A DNA stretch of 64,000 nt, taken from assembly GCA_023548195.1 (NCBI GenBank), contig JAJHZJ010000061.1, positions 2,830,771 through 2,894,770 of the forward strand, written 5' to 3'. Below, one piece after another: positions 1 through 11,611 of the stretch (within the stretch, counting starts at the first letter, position 1; each line of letters begins with the position of its first letter). Source of the DNA: Bettongia penicillata ogilbyi. Lineage: Eukaryota; Chordata; Mammalia; Diprotodontia; Potoroidae. The notes under the pieces were generated by a model. That model did not search any database. It saw only the letters and a program-made list of their open reading frames with translations, and was not told the DNA's origin. The position numbers were made by a program, and so were the translations under genes.

Positions 1-1545
1 ACGAGTCTCCCTGCCAAGACAACTACATGAATAATTATAATTTCTATATGAAGAGTCATAAAACACTTTTCACACAAATAGAGATCTAAACAACAGGAAA
101 ATATTAATTACTCATGGGGAGGCCAAGCCAATATCATAAAAATAACAGTTCTACCTAAATTAATCTATTTATTCAGTGCTACAACAATCAAACTATCAAA
201 AAAAAGTTTTATAAAGCTAGAAAAAATAATGCAACTAGAAAATAGTATGGCAGAAACTAGATATAAACCAACATCTCACCATATGCCAAGATAAGTTCAA
301 AATGAGGGCATGATTTAGATACAAAGGGTGATATCATAAGCAAATTGAGAAAACATCGAAGAGATTAACTGTCAGATCTATGGATAAGTGAAGAAATTAG
401 GACCAAACAAGATAAAGAGATCATTTAAAATGTAAAATGCATCACTTTAATTGTATAAATTAAATTTCACAGAATTAGAAGGAAAACAAAAAACTAGGGA
501 AAAAAACGTTTACAGTAAGTATCTTTGATAAAGCCCTCATTTCTCAATTATACAGAGAACTGAGTCAAATTTATATTACAAGGGATTCGCCAACTGATAA
601 ATGGTCCAAAGTCATTAACAGTTTTCACATGAAGAAATAAAAAAATCCATACTCATATGGAAAAATGCTCTAAATCACTATCAATTAGAGAAATGCATAT
701 TAAAACAACTCTGAGGTACTACCTCAAACCTATCAGATTAGCCAATATAACAAAAAAAGGAAAATCAGAAACGATGGACATGTGGGAAAACTCAGATGCT
801 AATGCACTGTTGGTGGAGTTGTAAACGGATGCAACAATTCTGGAGAAAAAAATTGGAACTGTGCCCAAAGGACTATAAAACTGTCCATACTCTTTGACCC
901 AGCAATACCACTACTTGGTCTGTATCCCAAGAGATTAAAAAGAAAATCAAAAACATGTATACACTGAAAAATATTTATAATAGCTCTTTTCTGGTGTCTA
1001 AGAACTGGAAATTGAGGGAATACCCATCAACTGGGGAATGGATGAACAACATGATATAGGATTGAGATGGAATATTATGGTGCTATAAGAATGACAAGCA
1101 GGATAATTTCAGAAAAACCTAGACAGCCTTATATGAACTAATAAACAAAGTGAAATAAGCATTACCAGAACATTGCAAACAATAACAGCAATGTAGGATG
1201 ACAATCAACTGTGAATAGCCTAACTTTTCTCATTAATACAATGATTCAAGACAATCACAAAGGACTGATGATGAAAAATGCTATCCATCTCCAGAGAAAG
1301 AACTGATGTTATCTGAACACAGACGGAAGGACACTATTTTTCACTTTCTCTGTTTTTGTGGATATTCTAGTCTTCTTGCAGAAAATGACTAATACAGAAA
1401 TTTTTTTACATGACTGCACATGTATAACCTATATCAAACTACCCACTGTCTTTGGAGGGGAGGGATATAATTTGGAATTCAAAACTGAAAAAAATGTTAA
1501 ATGTTAAAATTGTTAAATAAAACTTAATTACATAAAATTGTTAAA
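1..1545 (+). mobile_element. L1 LINE, 3' fragment (ORF2 C-terminus and 3' UTR)
   Basis: The sequence reads as the end of an L1 ORF2 followed by its 3' UTR, with many stops and no open frame. Recognisable landmarks match other L1 copies in this window: the 'gataaatggtc' stretch near 595, 'aaaatgctctaaatcac' at 662, and 'tttgacccagcaatacc' at 894. The element is cut by the window edge and has an internal deletion near 240, where the sequence jumps ahead in ORF2. It ends in an A/T-rich tail near 1500-1545. Divergence is high, so this is an old dead copy. Confidence 0.85.
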
Positions 1546-2045
1546 TAAAATATTACAAAAGTCATGGATGGTCATTTTTTTAATATCTGCATTCAGTTGG
1601 GAATATCTTTCCCTTTCTCCTCTGCTTTTTGCTTTCCATCTTTCCTCAGCTATTTGCAATGCCTCATCAGGTAGTCATTTTGCATTCTTATTCCTTTTCT
1701 TTACAATAATTTTTTTGTTGTAGCTTCTTGTACAATATTGAAAACCTCTGTCCACAGTTCTTCAGGCACTCTTTATCTACTAGATCTAACCCCTTAAATC
1801 TCTTCATCACCTCCACTTCATAGCCATCAAGGATGTTATTTAGGTTATACCTATATCATCTGATGATTTTCCCTACTTTTGTCAATTTAAATCTGCATTT
1901 TGCAATAGAATTCATGATCTGAGACATAGCTCCAGCTCGTTTTAACTGACTGCAGAGAGAGCTCCTCCACCTTCAGCTGCAGTCTATAATCAATCTGTGA
2001 TGTCCATATGTAGAGTCACATTTTGGGTTGCTGAAAAAGTGTTTG
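1546..2045 (-). mobile_element. BovB-like RTE LINE, endonuclease-domain fragment (antisense)
   Basis: Read on the minus strand, the segment gives broken reading frames resembling the second half of the BovB endonuclease: 'YIWTSPD', 'RWRSSLCSQLKRAGA' and 'RFKGLDLVDKE' type stretches, in the correct order. It stops before the RT domain. It sits between two sense L1 pieces. Stops and frame changes show it is inactive. The BovB/RTE assignment is from recall of the family and was not aligned. Confidence 0.7.
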
Positions 2046-2059
2046 CTGGGCATGCAGCT

Positions 2060-4477
2060 GAAAAAGCTGGAAAATGAACAAACTAACATCCCCAATTAAA
2101 TACCAAACTAGAAATACAGAAAACCAAAGGAGAGATTAATAAAATTGAAATTAAGAAAACTATTGAATAAGACAGCTGGTTTCATGAAAAAGCAATAAAA
2201 CTGATAAATCTTTGATCAATTTGACTATAAAATAGAAGAAAACCAAATTACTAGTTATCAAAAATGAAAAGGGTGAATTAACCTCCAATGCAGAGAAAAT
2301 TAAAACAATAATTATAAATTATTTTGCCCAACTGTATGCCCACAAATTTGACAATCTTAGTGAAATGAATATTTATAAAAATATATAAATTGCCCAATTA
2401 ACAGAAAAGGAAGTAAAATACTTAACGAACCTCATCTCAGAAAAAGGGACTGAACAAGGCATCAATGAACTACCTAGGAAATCTCCAGGGTCAGATGGAT
2501 TTACCAGCAAATTTCATCAAACATTTACAGAACAGTTAATTCCAACATTATACAGATTATTTGGGAAAATTCACAAAAGACTCCTACCAAATTCTTTTTA
2601 TGATACAAATATGGTGCTGATACCTAAGCTAGGAAGAGTAAAACAGAGAAAAAAAATTATAGACCAATCTCCCTAAAGAATATAGAGGCAAAAATGTTAA
2701 ATAAGATATAAGCAAAAACATTACAGCAACTTTTCACAAGAATAATACACTTTGATCAGGTAGGATTTCTACCGGGAATGCAGGGCTGGTTCAATATTAG
2801 GAAAACTATTAGCGTAATTGATCATATCAACAACAAAACTAACAGAAACCATATGACTATCTCAATAGATGCAGAAAAAGCTTTTGATAAAATGCAGCAC
2901 CCAATCCTATTGAAAACACTGGAGAGCATAGGAATAAATGGAGCCTCCTTAAAATGTTAAGTATTATCTACTTAAAACCATCAGCAAGCATTATGTATAA
3001 TGGGGATAAACTAGATGCATTTCCAGTAAGATCAGGGTTAAAACAAGGAGGCCAATTATCACCACTATTATTCATTTGCTTCAACAATAAAAGAAAAAAA
3101 ATTGAAGGAATTAAAAGAGGCAAAGAAACTAAGTTATCACTCATTGTAGATGATATGAAGATATACTTAGAGAATCCTAGAGAATCAAGTAATAAACTAC
3201 TTGAGATAATAAACAACTCCGGCAAAGTTGCAAGATACAAAATAAACCCACAAAAATCATCTGCGTTTCTATATATTACTAACAAAGCCTAACAGCAAGA
3301 GACAGAAAGAGAAATCTCACCGAAAGATACAGTAGACACTGTAAAATATCTGGGAGTTTATCTGACAAAAAAACCCAGGGACTATAAGAATACAATTACA
3401 AAACACGTCTCACACAAATAAAGTCAGATGTAAGTAACTGGAAAAACATCAGTTGCTGATGGGTAGGCCAAGTTAATATAATAAAATTGACAATTCTACC
3501 TAAATTATTTAGTCAGTGATTTACCAATCAAACTACCAGAAAATTATTTTCTAGAGCTAGAAAAAAAAATATCAATTTGATCTGGAAGAACAAAAGGTCT
3601 AGACTATCAAATGAATTAATGAAAATAAATGCCAGGGAAGGTGGCCTAGCCCTACCAGATCTCACATTGTATCATACAACAGCAATCATCAAAACTACTT
3701 GGTACTGGTCAAAAAACAGAGGGGTAGAATAGTGGAATAGGTTAGGTACTCAAGACACAGTAGTCAGTGAATATAGCAGTCTACTATTTGATAAACCCAA
3801 GGATCCTAGCGTCTGCGATAAGAACTCACTGTATAACAAAAACTGCTGAGAAAACTGTGGCAGAAACTGGACACAGACTAATATCTGTCATCACACACAA
3901 GAATAAAGTCTAAATGGATACATGATCTAGGTATAAAGGCTGATAATATAAACAAATTAGGGGAGCAAGGAATAGTGTACTTGTGAGATTTATGGATAAT
4001 GGAGTAATTCATGATCAAACAAGAGCTAGAGAACATTATGAAGTGCAAAATGGATAACTGTGATTGCATTAAATTGAAAAGTTTTTGTACAAACTCAATG
4101 CAACCAAGATTAGGAGGGAAGCAGAAACCTGGAAAAGAATTTTTGCAACTAGTGTCTGTGATAAAGGCCTCATTTCTAAAATATATAGAGAACTGAGTCA
4201 AATGTACAAGAATACAAATCATTCTCCAGTTGATAAATGGTCAATAGATATGAACAGGTAGTTTTCAGAGGAGGAAATTAAAGCTATCTATAGTCATATG
4301 AAAAAATGCTCTAAATCACTACCAGTTAAAGAGATACAAATTAAAACAACTCTGAGGTACCACATTTCACCTATCAGACTGGCTAACATGACAAAACAGG
4401 AAGATGACAAATATTGGAGAAGATGTGGGAGAGTTGCAACACTAAATTCATTGCTGATGGAACTGTGAACTGTGAGG
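2060..4477 (+). mobile_element. L1 LINE, ORF2 reverse-transcriptase to C-terminal fragment
   Basis: Broken L1 ORF2, which would encode endonuclease/RT for target-primed retrotransposition. The RT region is spread over several frames: '[17 protein letters not shown]' near 2760-2815, '[10 protein letters not shown]' near 2863-2892, 'FPVRSGLKQGGQLSPLL' near 3020-3070, and the catalytic region near 3137-3152, which reads 'IVDD' where the family has FADD. The copy lacks ORF1 and the endonuclease and has multiple stops. It breaks off inside the ORF2 C-terminal region at about 4477, exactly where ERV-L sequence begins. Confidence 0.9.
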
Positions 4478-5040
4478 AAGAAATGGATATCCCAGGATGG
4501 CAGAATTTATCTTATTTCTCCGTCAAGGGAATGGGCTAAAAGCAATAAATTCTGTGAAAACTAGGAACCAAGGTAACAACAGGGGAAATTTAGAGATTTG
4601 GTAAGGTATTTGCAAGGAACACCAATAAAACCAGGAAAAAACTGGCAGGATTGTGTAGGAGAGGCTGGATTTTATTAACAGGTTACCATATTATGTGTGA
4701 AGGAAAAGACAAGCTGCTGAAGGAAAAAATTCAGGTGGAAAAATAGTTAGCTAGTTTTCATGGGTATTCTCAGCATTCAGGCTCTCCTTTAAAAGAGCAA
4801 GGTGGGGGACGAGGGTCGTCTCAGGAAGAAGAAAAGTTTGTTCATTTCACTCAGAAAAAGAAGATGAGCAGAAGAAGTGTGCATACAACCTTTGTACAAA
4901 TACAGCCTAGTTGCTAGGGCATTGACTGCCATGAGAGTGCATGGGAGGAAAATGAAACAACATTAGAGGAGCAGACTTCTCACGCAGAAGCATACCCCAT
5001 ACTAAGGTGAAAGCAAGAGAGTCAAGGGGGGAATACAGTG

Positions 5041-5570
5041 TTTAGGGAGATAATTGAGGATTTTACTCAGCAGAATGTCACAGATATTTTGAGTCAGTTC
5101 ACCCAAACGATGGGAGAATTGTTAGTGTCTTATATGGTTACAATCAGTGATGAAGGGGTCAGAGGAGTAATTATAGATGGCGTATATTGCTTGAAATTTA
5201 TGGGTATTAGAACTGCTTTGCACAGCAAGCTTTTAGAGATTACAGTATGCCATGAGGTGACAATACAACTAATCTGTTAGCTTTGGCTGCAGACGAATGC
5301 AGTACGCAGTATCCTACAGACTCTATAGGGCCTAATGGAGACAGACCTTGGTATTCACTTAGGGACTGTATTAGAAAGCTAAGGAGGAGGTAATGAAGAC
5401 TGCTACAATGATCAGAAATGCAGGTGTGTACTATGATAGCCCCATGGCAGTTTCTCGTAGGAATATAATAGTGAAGACATCTCCTCCTGTTCATAAGCAC
5501 CTAGTTTTGACTCTAATAACTGGGGAAATAGGACTTTCCTTTGGAAGTGCTATAGAAGATTTCACAGTTA
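5041..5570 (+). pseudogene. ERV-L gag-like remnant
   Basis: The best preserved piece is an 80-codon open stretch at 5041-5280 containing 'FTQTMGELLVSYMVTISDE', which resembles the ERV-L capsid region. It is followed by stops and a second short open piece to 5575. Sequence from 4478 to 5040 has the same purine-rich character and may be more gag, but I cannot assign it. The call rests on its position before protease and a remembered family resemblance, so confidence is moderate. Confidence 0.5.
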
Positions 5571-5928
5571 AATGACTTACAGGACTGGGGAAAAGATAAA
5601 ATTTCTTCGGGGAAAAGATAAATTTCTTCTTTGAGAGAAGAGTAAACAGCCAGTGGATTCAAAATCAGAAGAGACTGACAAGGAAAGGATTGTTTCCTGC
5701 TCTACTGAGAGCAGGGTAGATTTTTGGAAGCATAAATGGTATTCCAACTAATGAACTATACCGAATGTACCAAGAAAAAGGGTTTGATACCAGACAATAT
5801 AGAGAAATAAGAACTGCCTCTATAGATCCTCCCAAACCCTTGTATCCAAGTTTGTCACACCTTCAGGAAGAATAGGAAATTGTCTGAGTCCCAGTTCAGA
5901 TTAAAGAAATACAGACAGGATTACAGAC

Positions 5929-6262
5929 CCCCTATCAATTTGACCATATATTGGAAAAATGAATCAAATACTGTAATTAGGGCACTACTAGACACTGGGG
6001 CAGAGGATTCCCTTATATATAACTGATAAATTTGAACATGAAACTCCTATCACTATCACAGGACTAGGAAAGGCTGAAATATCAGCCAGACAAATCAAAT
6101 TCATGATAAAAATTGAACAATTATGTAAGAAAGAATATACCATGTTAACTGTACCCATTCCTGAATATATCGCTGGAATAGATGTATTGAGAGGTATGAC
6201 TCTAAATTTACCTGAGGGGAGATACCAATTCGCAGTAAAGAAGATAGGAATTAATATAGTTT
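5929..6262 (+). pseudogene. ERV-L protease (aspartic) remnant
   Basis: A retropepsin-type active site 'LLDTGAED' is visible, with the catalytic DTG codons at 5991-5999. A stop follows about six codons later, and the rest of the domain continues in another frame, with 'ITGLGKAEI' and a 'GIDVLRGM' stretch near 6176-6200, before ending at a stop at 6262. The known role is polyprotein cleavage during virion maturation. The frameshift inside the domain rules out function. Confidence 0.65.
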
Positions 6263-6800
6263 AGTGGGTAAAATAAAATGGACCCAATCACTTTACCGGA
6301 ACCTTCTGAAGTAACTACTTTAAAGCAGTACTGGGTGTCAAGTGGGCAAGATGAAACCACCAATGCTATAAAGGAATATGTTGAGGCAGGAGTGTTAATC
6401 CCTACAACCACTTGATAGAATATTCCTGTCTGGCTAATAGAACTGTGAATGAACATGTGGATGAATTAGTGCTACTTGGTGTACAGTTTACCTACTACAT
6501 AGATGATACTATGATATAGGAAAAAAATGTAACAGAAGTGGTGAATTGGGTGCATAAAAAGCAAAGGGTAGGAAGTTAACCCTGCAAATATTCAAGAGCC
6601 AGCTCAAACTATAAAATTTGGGCTCATACAATGGAATAAGGGGCTGCAAGAGATTCTCCTGCAAGCTTGACAAAAGATTCACGATTTTCCTATCCCCACC
6701 AATAAGAAAGAGGCCCAAAAGTTTATAGGATTATTTAGATATTGGTGACATCATACACTGCATCTAGAACAAATGTGAAACTCTTACATAATATTCCTAG
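6263..6800 (+). pseudogene. ERV-L reverse transcriptase remnant
   Basis: The catalytic YIDD box is at 6496-6507, preceded by 'LLGVQFT'. Only about 80 codons separate the apparent start of RT from YIDD, much less than the usual spacing, so several hundred bases of the fingers/palm appear deleted near 6415-6430. A later 'KFIGLFRYW'-like piece near 6718-6748 belongs to the thumb/connection region. Stops occur throughout. RT would copy genomic RNA into DNA; this copy cannot. Confidence 0.65.
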
Positions 6801-8150
6801 GAAAAAATATGAATTGGATTGGGGACTTAAGCAGAGTAAAGCTTTTGAAGAAGTAAAGCGTACTATACAATTGGCCCTAGATTTATGGCCTATCCAAAGC
6901 AGCCCAGTGGAATTACAAGTGACTGTACAGGATGAATATGCAAATTGGAGTTTATGGCATAAACAACCAAGCTGAAATGTACCCACAGGATTTTGGTATA
7001 AAAAACTCCCTTCATCTAGAGTTCAATATACCTCTTTTGAAAAGCAGTTGTTAGCTGTATATTGGGCCTTGCTAGAGACTGAACAATTGACTCTGGGTCA
7101 TGAAGTAATATTAAGGCCTGGAATCTCAATTATGACCTGGGTAATGAGTACCACAGCTTCCCACAGAATTGGACATACACAAGAGGCTAGCATAATTAAA
7201 TCAAAACAGATCTAAAACAGGCAAAAGTGGAGTTTCTGCTTTACATGAATCTATAGCAAATACAGATACCGAGGGAAATGATACATTCCCTGAACCAAAG
7301 CAACAGTTGGTATAGTCCTTGGGTAAATGAAATGAGGGGTACGATGGATGAACTGAAGAAAAGAGACATGCATGGTTTACTAATGGGACAGCAAAATATT
7401 TGGGCCACAAAAGATATTGGAAACTGGTAGCCTAGCCTATAACCTATGTACTAGGTGGACTTTGGAAAGCACTGTGATAGGTGGAAGTAGTCAATATGCT
7501 GTAAAAGCAAAAACTCTAACATACACAGGAGGCCCTGCTATACAGGTTCTTTGATCTGCTTTTCTAAAAGGAAAGCAACTTTTGAAGTGTCCTATCAACA
7601 ATCACTTTAATCAAGAACATGTATCATTCACTTAGTTCAGAGGGAAAAGTCAGCACCCTGAACTTCTGAGAAAATACATAGAAATCAAATCAACAGACAT
7701 GGCTTTCAGCTGCCTGACAAATCAACAGACTGACCATACTGTCTGACCATACATACATAGTTACCAGAGAGAGAAGCACCAATGTCTGGTTTTCAAAGCC
7801 AAGGGCTCCTTAGTGGCTTCCCAGAATCTCACCCCCTAATCAAGCTTTCCATAACAGGCAGGCCCATTAATGGGTAGGGAAGATCTTTAAACTCTCATAG
7901 TTACTACTACATATGCTGAATTTATGAAAGTACATCAAGCTATCAAAATAGAACAAGGAGGACAGTGTCATATATTCACTGATTAATGAATGGTAGCCTA
8001 ATGGGCAGAAAAATCAAAATTGGAAAATTCATGGGAAACAAGTTTGGGGCAAAGAATTATGGGAAGATATATGGCATATGTCTTTGCTTACTAATTTTTC
8101 AGTTCTTCATATGGCCCTCAGCACGCCAGAACATGAGTACAATACAAATG
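6800..8150 (+). pseudogene. ERV-L connection and RNase H remnant
   Basis: After an open stretch at 6742-6975 come 'YTSFEKQLLAVYWALLE' (about 7029-7079) and 'ILRPGISIMTWVMS' (about 7110-7150), both typical of the ERV-L connection/RNase H region. Candidate RNase H acidic residues are the Glu in the 'AEF' stretch near 7918 and the Asp in 'FTD' near 7980. The roughly 260 bases at 7640-7900 do not read as RNase H and may be an insertion. Stops are frequent. Confidence 0.55.
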
Positions 8151-8394
8151 TTGATCAACTAGTAAAGAATGCTACTTATCATACTGTCCCTACTCTAACA
8201 TCAATTTGATGATCTGGTACTAGTAAAATGGGTCCAACAAATGGCCAGCCATTTAGGAGTCCAGGCTACTCACCAGGGGGCACAAGGATCAAGGTATCAG
8301 TATCTCTCATTCATTGTTAAAACAATTAGCCAAGGAATCTTATATAATGTCAGTTGGAAAAGGAACGAACTGTTCCTCAGGTAGTAACTGGATA

Positions 8395-8880
8395 GACAGC
8401 AAGGGGAAAAGTACCAACTCAAATTTGGCAAATAGATTATATTGGACCCCTACCCAAAGATAAAGGATGCAAATTTAAATGTACTTGTGTTGACACCTAT
8501 TCAGGTGTACTAGTGTCTTATCCCTATAAAAATGTGAGCCATAAAAACACTTGTAAAAGTTTAAATATCTTTAGTCCGTACTATGGAACCCCAAAGCAGA
8601 TCCAAAATGACAATGGATCACAATTCAAAAGTAATGAAATGAAGAGATATTGTATATTAAACAACATAGAATGGATATCATATTCCATATTATCCACAAG
8701 CATCTGGGTTAATTAAAAAAATGAATGGATTATTGAAAGAATAGTTAAGGAAATTAAGTTCTAGTAATTCTCATCAAGATTGGAAAGATAATTTGTTCAC
8801 TGCTTTACATAATTTGAATAATTGGGAGGAAATACACCTGTAGTTAGAATGGTAACCCCAAATCTGTGAATTAGAAAACA
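8395..8880 (+). pseudogene. ERV-L integrase core remnant
   Basis: The first two catalytic Asp codons are at 8435-8437 ('IWQIDYIGPLP') and 8609-8611 ('NDNGSQF'), 58 codons apart, as in retroviral integrase cores. About 35 codons further on, after a one-base frame change near 8685, the expected Glu position (8715-8717) is AAA (Lys), in the context 'QASGLIKKMNGLL'. The DDE triad is therefore broken twice, by frame and by residue. Further pieces continue to about 8880. Confidence 0.75.
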
Positions 8881-9019
8881 ACAGACACATAAGATTCCAA
8901 ACACTGAGTACTGGACTGAGAGGCCAGATGTCCCAGCACCATATCCAGGAACACCTAATTCGGCAGATATGATTTACATTATTTAGAGGACTTTAGGTTG
9001 GACAGAAAAGGAATAAGAA

Positions 9020-9345
9020 AAATCTCTACTGGAATATGTATGAGAATCCCTAAAAATCATTTTGGACACAGATTATTTAAATCAGAATTAGCAGGTTAAG
9101 GAATATATGTATTGGCTGGAGTCATAGATTCTAATTATCAAAGAGAAATTATTGTGACATTCCAAAATTTAGGTGAAGAACCTATATAGTTTTATAAAAA
9201 TGACAAAATAGATCAAGTGATCATTATTCCTAGAGAAACAGTACCCCTTGTGAAAACTGACCCTCCTTTCAAAATAACTAGCAAAGGAACTGAAAGGTTC
9301 GGATCTACTGATAAAATAAAATTAGGAGCTGAAGTATGGGTAAAA
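9020..9345 (+). pseudogene. ERV-L dUTPase remnant
   Basis: Two dUTPase motifs are visible: the substrate-binding 'AGVIDSNY' motif (about 9117-9140) and the C-terminal glycine-rich motif read as 'TERFGSTD' (about 9288-9311), where the usual second Gly and final Gly are changed. Two in-frame stops interrupt the domain. dUTPase hydrolyses dUTP to limit uracil incorporation. Its place after integrase supports ERV-L. An open stretch runs from 9217 to 9430. Confidence 0.7.
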
Positions 9346-9555
9346 CAGAAGCCAGAAGATGTTCCACAGGATGAGGAAATTATAGCACAAGGGAAGGATA
9401 ATACCATAACGTGTTTATTCAGAAGAACATGATTACCTAGTTGTACCCCCACCTCATATGTTCTACCATGAATAAGGATATGATAGTGGGTTCAGGGACT
9501 CCAGAAGCACGGCTGACCCTATATGAACCCTGCATCTGGTTATTATATCCTTGCC

Positions 9556-9581
9556 TTTTTTTTTTTTTTTTTTTTTTTTTT
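9556..9581. repeat. (T)26 homopolymer
   Basis: An uninterrupted run of 26 T between the dUTPase remnant and the 3' LTR. It may be a slippage-expanded T tract of the ERV or the poly(A) scar of a very short antisense retroinsertion; nothing nearby decides this. Confidence 0.9.
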
Positions 9582-9862
9582 GCTTTTTGTCTGTTTAAAA
9601 ACTTGTTTGCTAGATTTGTTTCAGGCAGGCTTAGTACCCTCCACCTGCAGATGCCTGACTGTGTAAGCTGGATGTCACCCCTGTCCACGAGTATGATCTG
9701 TCACCCCTGGACGTGGTGCTGACCAAGATCTGAATGCGAGCTAAAGAACCAAATTCTCAAGGGACGGACATCTCTATGTCCAATTTCAGTAGGAATTAGC
9801 TACAGAAGAGATTTTCACCCTTTACTCCAAGATTTTAGGGCCCATTTGTATGAGGGAGGAAA

Positions 9863-10461
9863 TGATTGAGCTTGAGCTTCCGCTCAAGCACCCCGCCAAG
9901 ATATTGTTTTATATGTTATATTGTTATACAGTTCTATTGACAGCAGTTGCCTAAGACATTGTTTTACATGCTTATCTTCTGTCACCCCTCTTACACTTCT
10001 GTTGATACCAATTGCCCCACCAAACCATGTAATCAATATGAAAGACCTTGGGGTCAAATATAATGGTAAGTTAAATGGGAAGATCTTTCCTATTCATTAA
10101 TAAGCCCATGAGATCCACTTAAATCACATAGAAGCTTAAGTAACATGTGGTGGGAGGACCTTGTTAAACAGGTAGAACGGAAGGATGGAGCAGAACTGGG
10201 AAGATGTTGGTGAAAGCAGTCAGAGTGGAGGGAGGAGAGGACACAGGCAAGCAGGTGAAGCTAGACTCCTAAGTGTTTATTTGTGGGAGGGTCCCCAGGA
10301 GAAAAGACCATGACTTGGGAATGCTTTTGTCCCCTCCAGTGATAATGTGTATTGACTTCTTGGTTGCTATGATCAATTTGGCTTTCTGGCATCTGAATAA
10401 ATGTTTTTCTTCTGCCTTCTCTACGGAGAATCTATTATACTTTGCAAATCAGAACTACACA
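9863..10461 (+). repeat. ERV-L 3' LTR (about 600 bp)
   Basis: A purine tract (gagggaggaaa, 9852-9862) is followed by a TG start, and the segment ends in CA at 10460-10461, where L1 sequence begins. An AATAAA polyadenylation signal lies at 10396-10401, about 60 bases before the end, as expected for an LTR. A perfect 8-bp hairpin (9870-9877 with 9882-9889, 4-base loop) lies just inside the start. With no second LTR in the window to compare, the ends are inferred. Confidence 0.65.
10396..10401 (+). terminator. LTR polyadenylation signal AATAAA
   Basis: Canonical AATAAA near the 3' end of the inferred LTR. It supports sense orientation and the LTR end at about 10461. Confidence 0.6.
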
Positions 10462-10463
10462 GG

Positions 10464-11610
10464 TATATTAATAAATTGAAATGTTTTTGCTCAAACAAAC
10501 CCAATGCAACCAAGACTGAGAGGGAAGCAGAAAACTGGGAAACAACATGTACAAATAACATGTGCAATAAAGACCTCATTTCTAAAATATATAGAGAACT
10601 GAGTCAACTTTACAAGAATACAAAAGTCATTCTCCAATTGATAAATGGTCAAAGGATATGAACCGGCAGTTTTCACAGGAAGAAATTAAAGTTATCTATA
10701 GTCATATGAAAAAATGCTCTAAATCACTACTGATTAGAGAGATCCAAAATCAAAACAACTCTGAGGTACCACATCATACCTCAGACTGGCTAACATGACA
10801 AAACAGGAAAATGATATATGTTGGAGAAGATTTGGGAGAGTCTGAACATTAATTCATCACTGGTGGAGCTGTGAGCTGATCCAACCACTCTGAAGAGCAA
10901 TTTAAAACTATGTCCAAAGGGCTATAAAAATGTCCATACCTTTTGACCCAGAAATACTGCTTCTAGGGCTGTCTCCCAAAGAGACCATAAAAATGGGAAA
11001 ATGACCCACATGTACAAAAACATTTATAGCATCTCTTTTTGCAATGCCCAAGAACTAGAAATTGAGGGACTGTCCATCAATTGGAGAATGCCTGAACAAG
11101 TTGTGATATACGAATATAATGAAATTCTATTGTGCTATAAGAAATGACGAACAGGCAGACTTCGGAGATACCTGAAAAGACTCGATGAACTGATGCTAAG
11201 TGAAATGAGCAGAACCAGGAGAATACTGTACACAGTAACAGCCACAGTACACAAGGACTGTTTTTGATGGTCTCAGCCCTTCACAGCAATGCAAGGACCT
11301 AAAACATTTCCAAAGGACTCAGGATGCAAAATGCCATCCACATCCAGAGAAAGGATTATGGAGTTGGAACACAGAATGAGGCAGATCATATTCTCTTTTG
11401 TTATGTTTTCTTCTGTTTTGTTTTTTTTATGGTTTCTCCCATTCATTTTAATCCTTCTATGCAATATGACTAACGTGAAAATGTGCTTAATGTGAATGGA
11501 TGTGTAGAGCCCACATAAGACTACATGCTGTCTTGGGGAGGAAGGCAAAATTTGGAACTTATGGAAGTGATTGTTGAAAAGTGAAAACAAATTAATAAAT
11601 TTGGGGAAAA
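10464..11610 (+). mobile_element. L1 LINE, 5'-truncated 3' end
   Basis: The sequence starts within the ORF2 C-terminus and runs through the 3' UTR to an A-rich end near 11590-11610. It overlaps the same L1 region as 4061-4477, at roughly 85% identity by eye, so it is a separate insertion and not the other half of the L1 left of the ERV. The 5' truncation lies directly at the LTR end. Confidence 0.88.
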
Positions 11611-11611
11611 A

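Larger units (their letters stand above)
4478..10461 (+). mobile_element. ERV-L-like (class III) endogenous retrovirus remnant
   Basis: A decayed provirus in sense orientation. Domain order is gag-like, aspartic protease, RT, RNase H, integrase, dUTPase, polypurine tract, 3' LTR. A dUTPase placed after integrase is the arrangement known for ERV-L elements, unlike betaretroviruses (dUTPase with protease) or non-primate lentiviruses (between RNase H and integrase). No env-like frame is seen, also as expected for ERV-L. There are many stops and frameshifts. I find no 5' LTR: internal sequence abuts an L1 directly. The element cannot be functional. Confidence 0.78.

Noticed and set aside
4478..5040. 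Possible 5' LTR of the ERV
   Set aside because: No TG...CA ends, no poly(A) signal and no similarity to the inferred 3' LTR at 9863-10461 that I can see.
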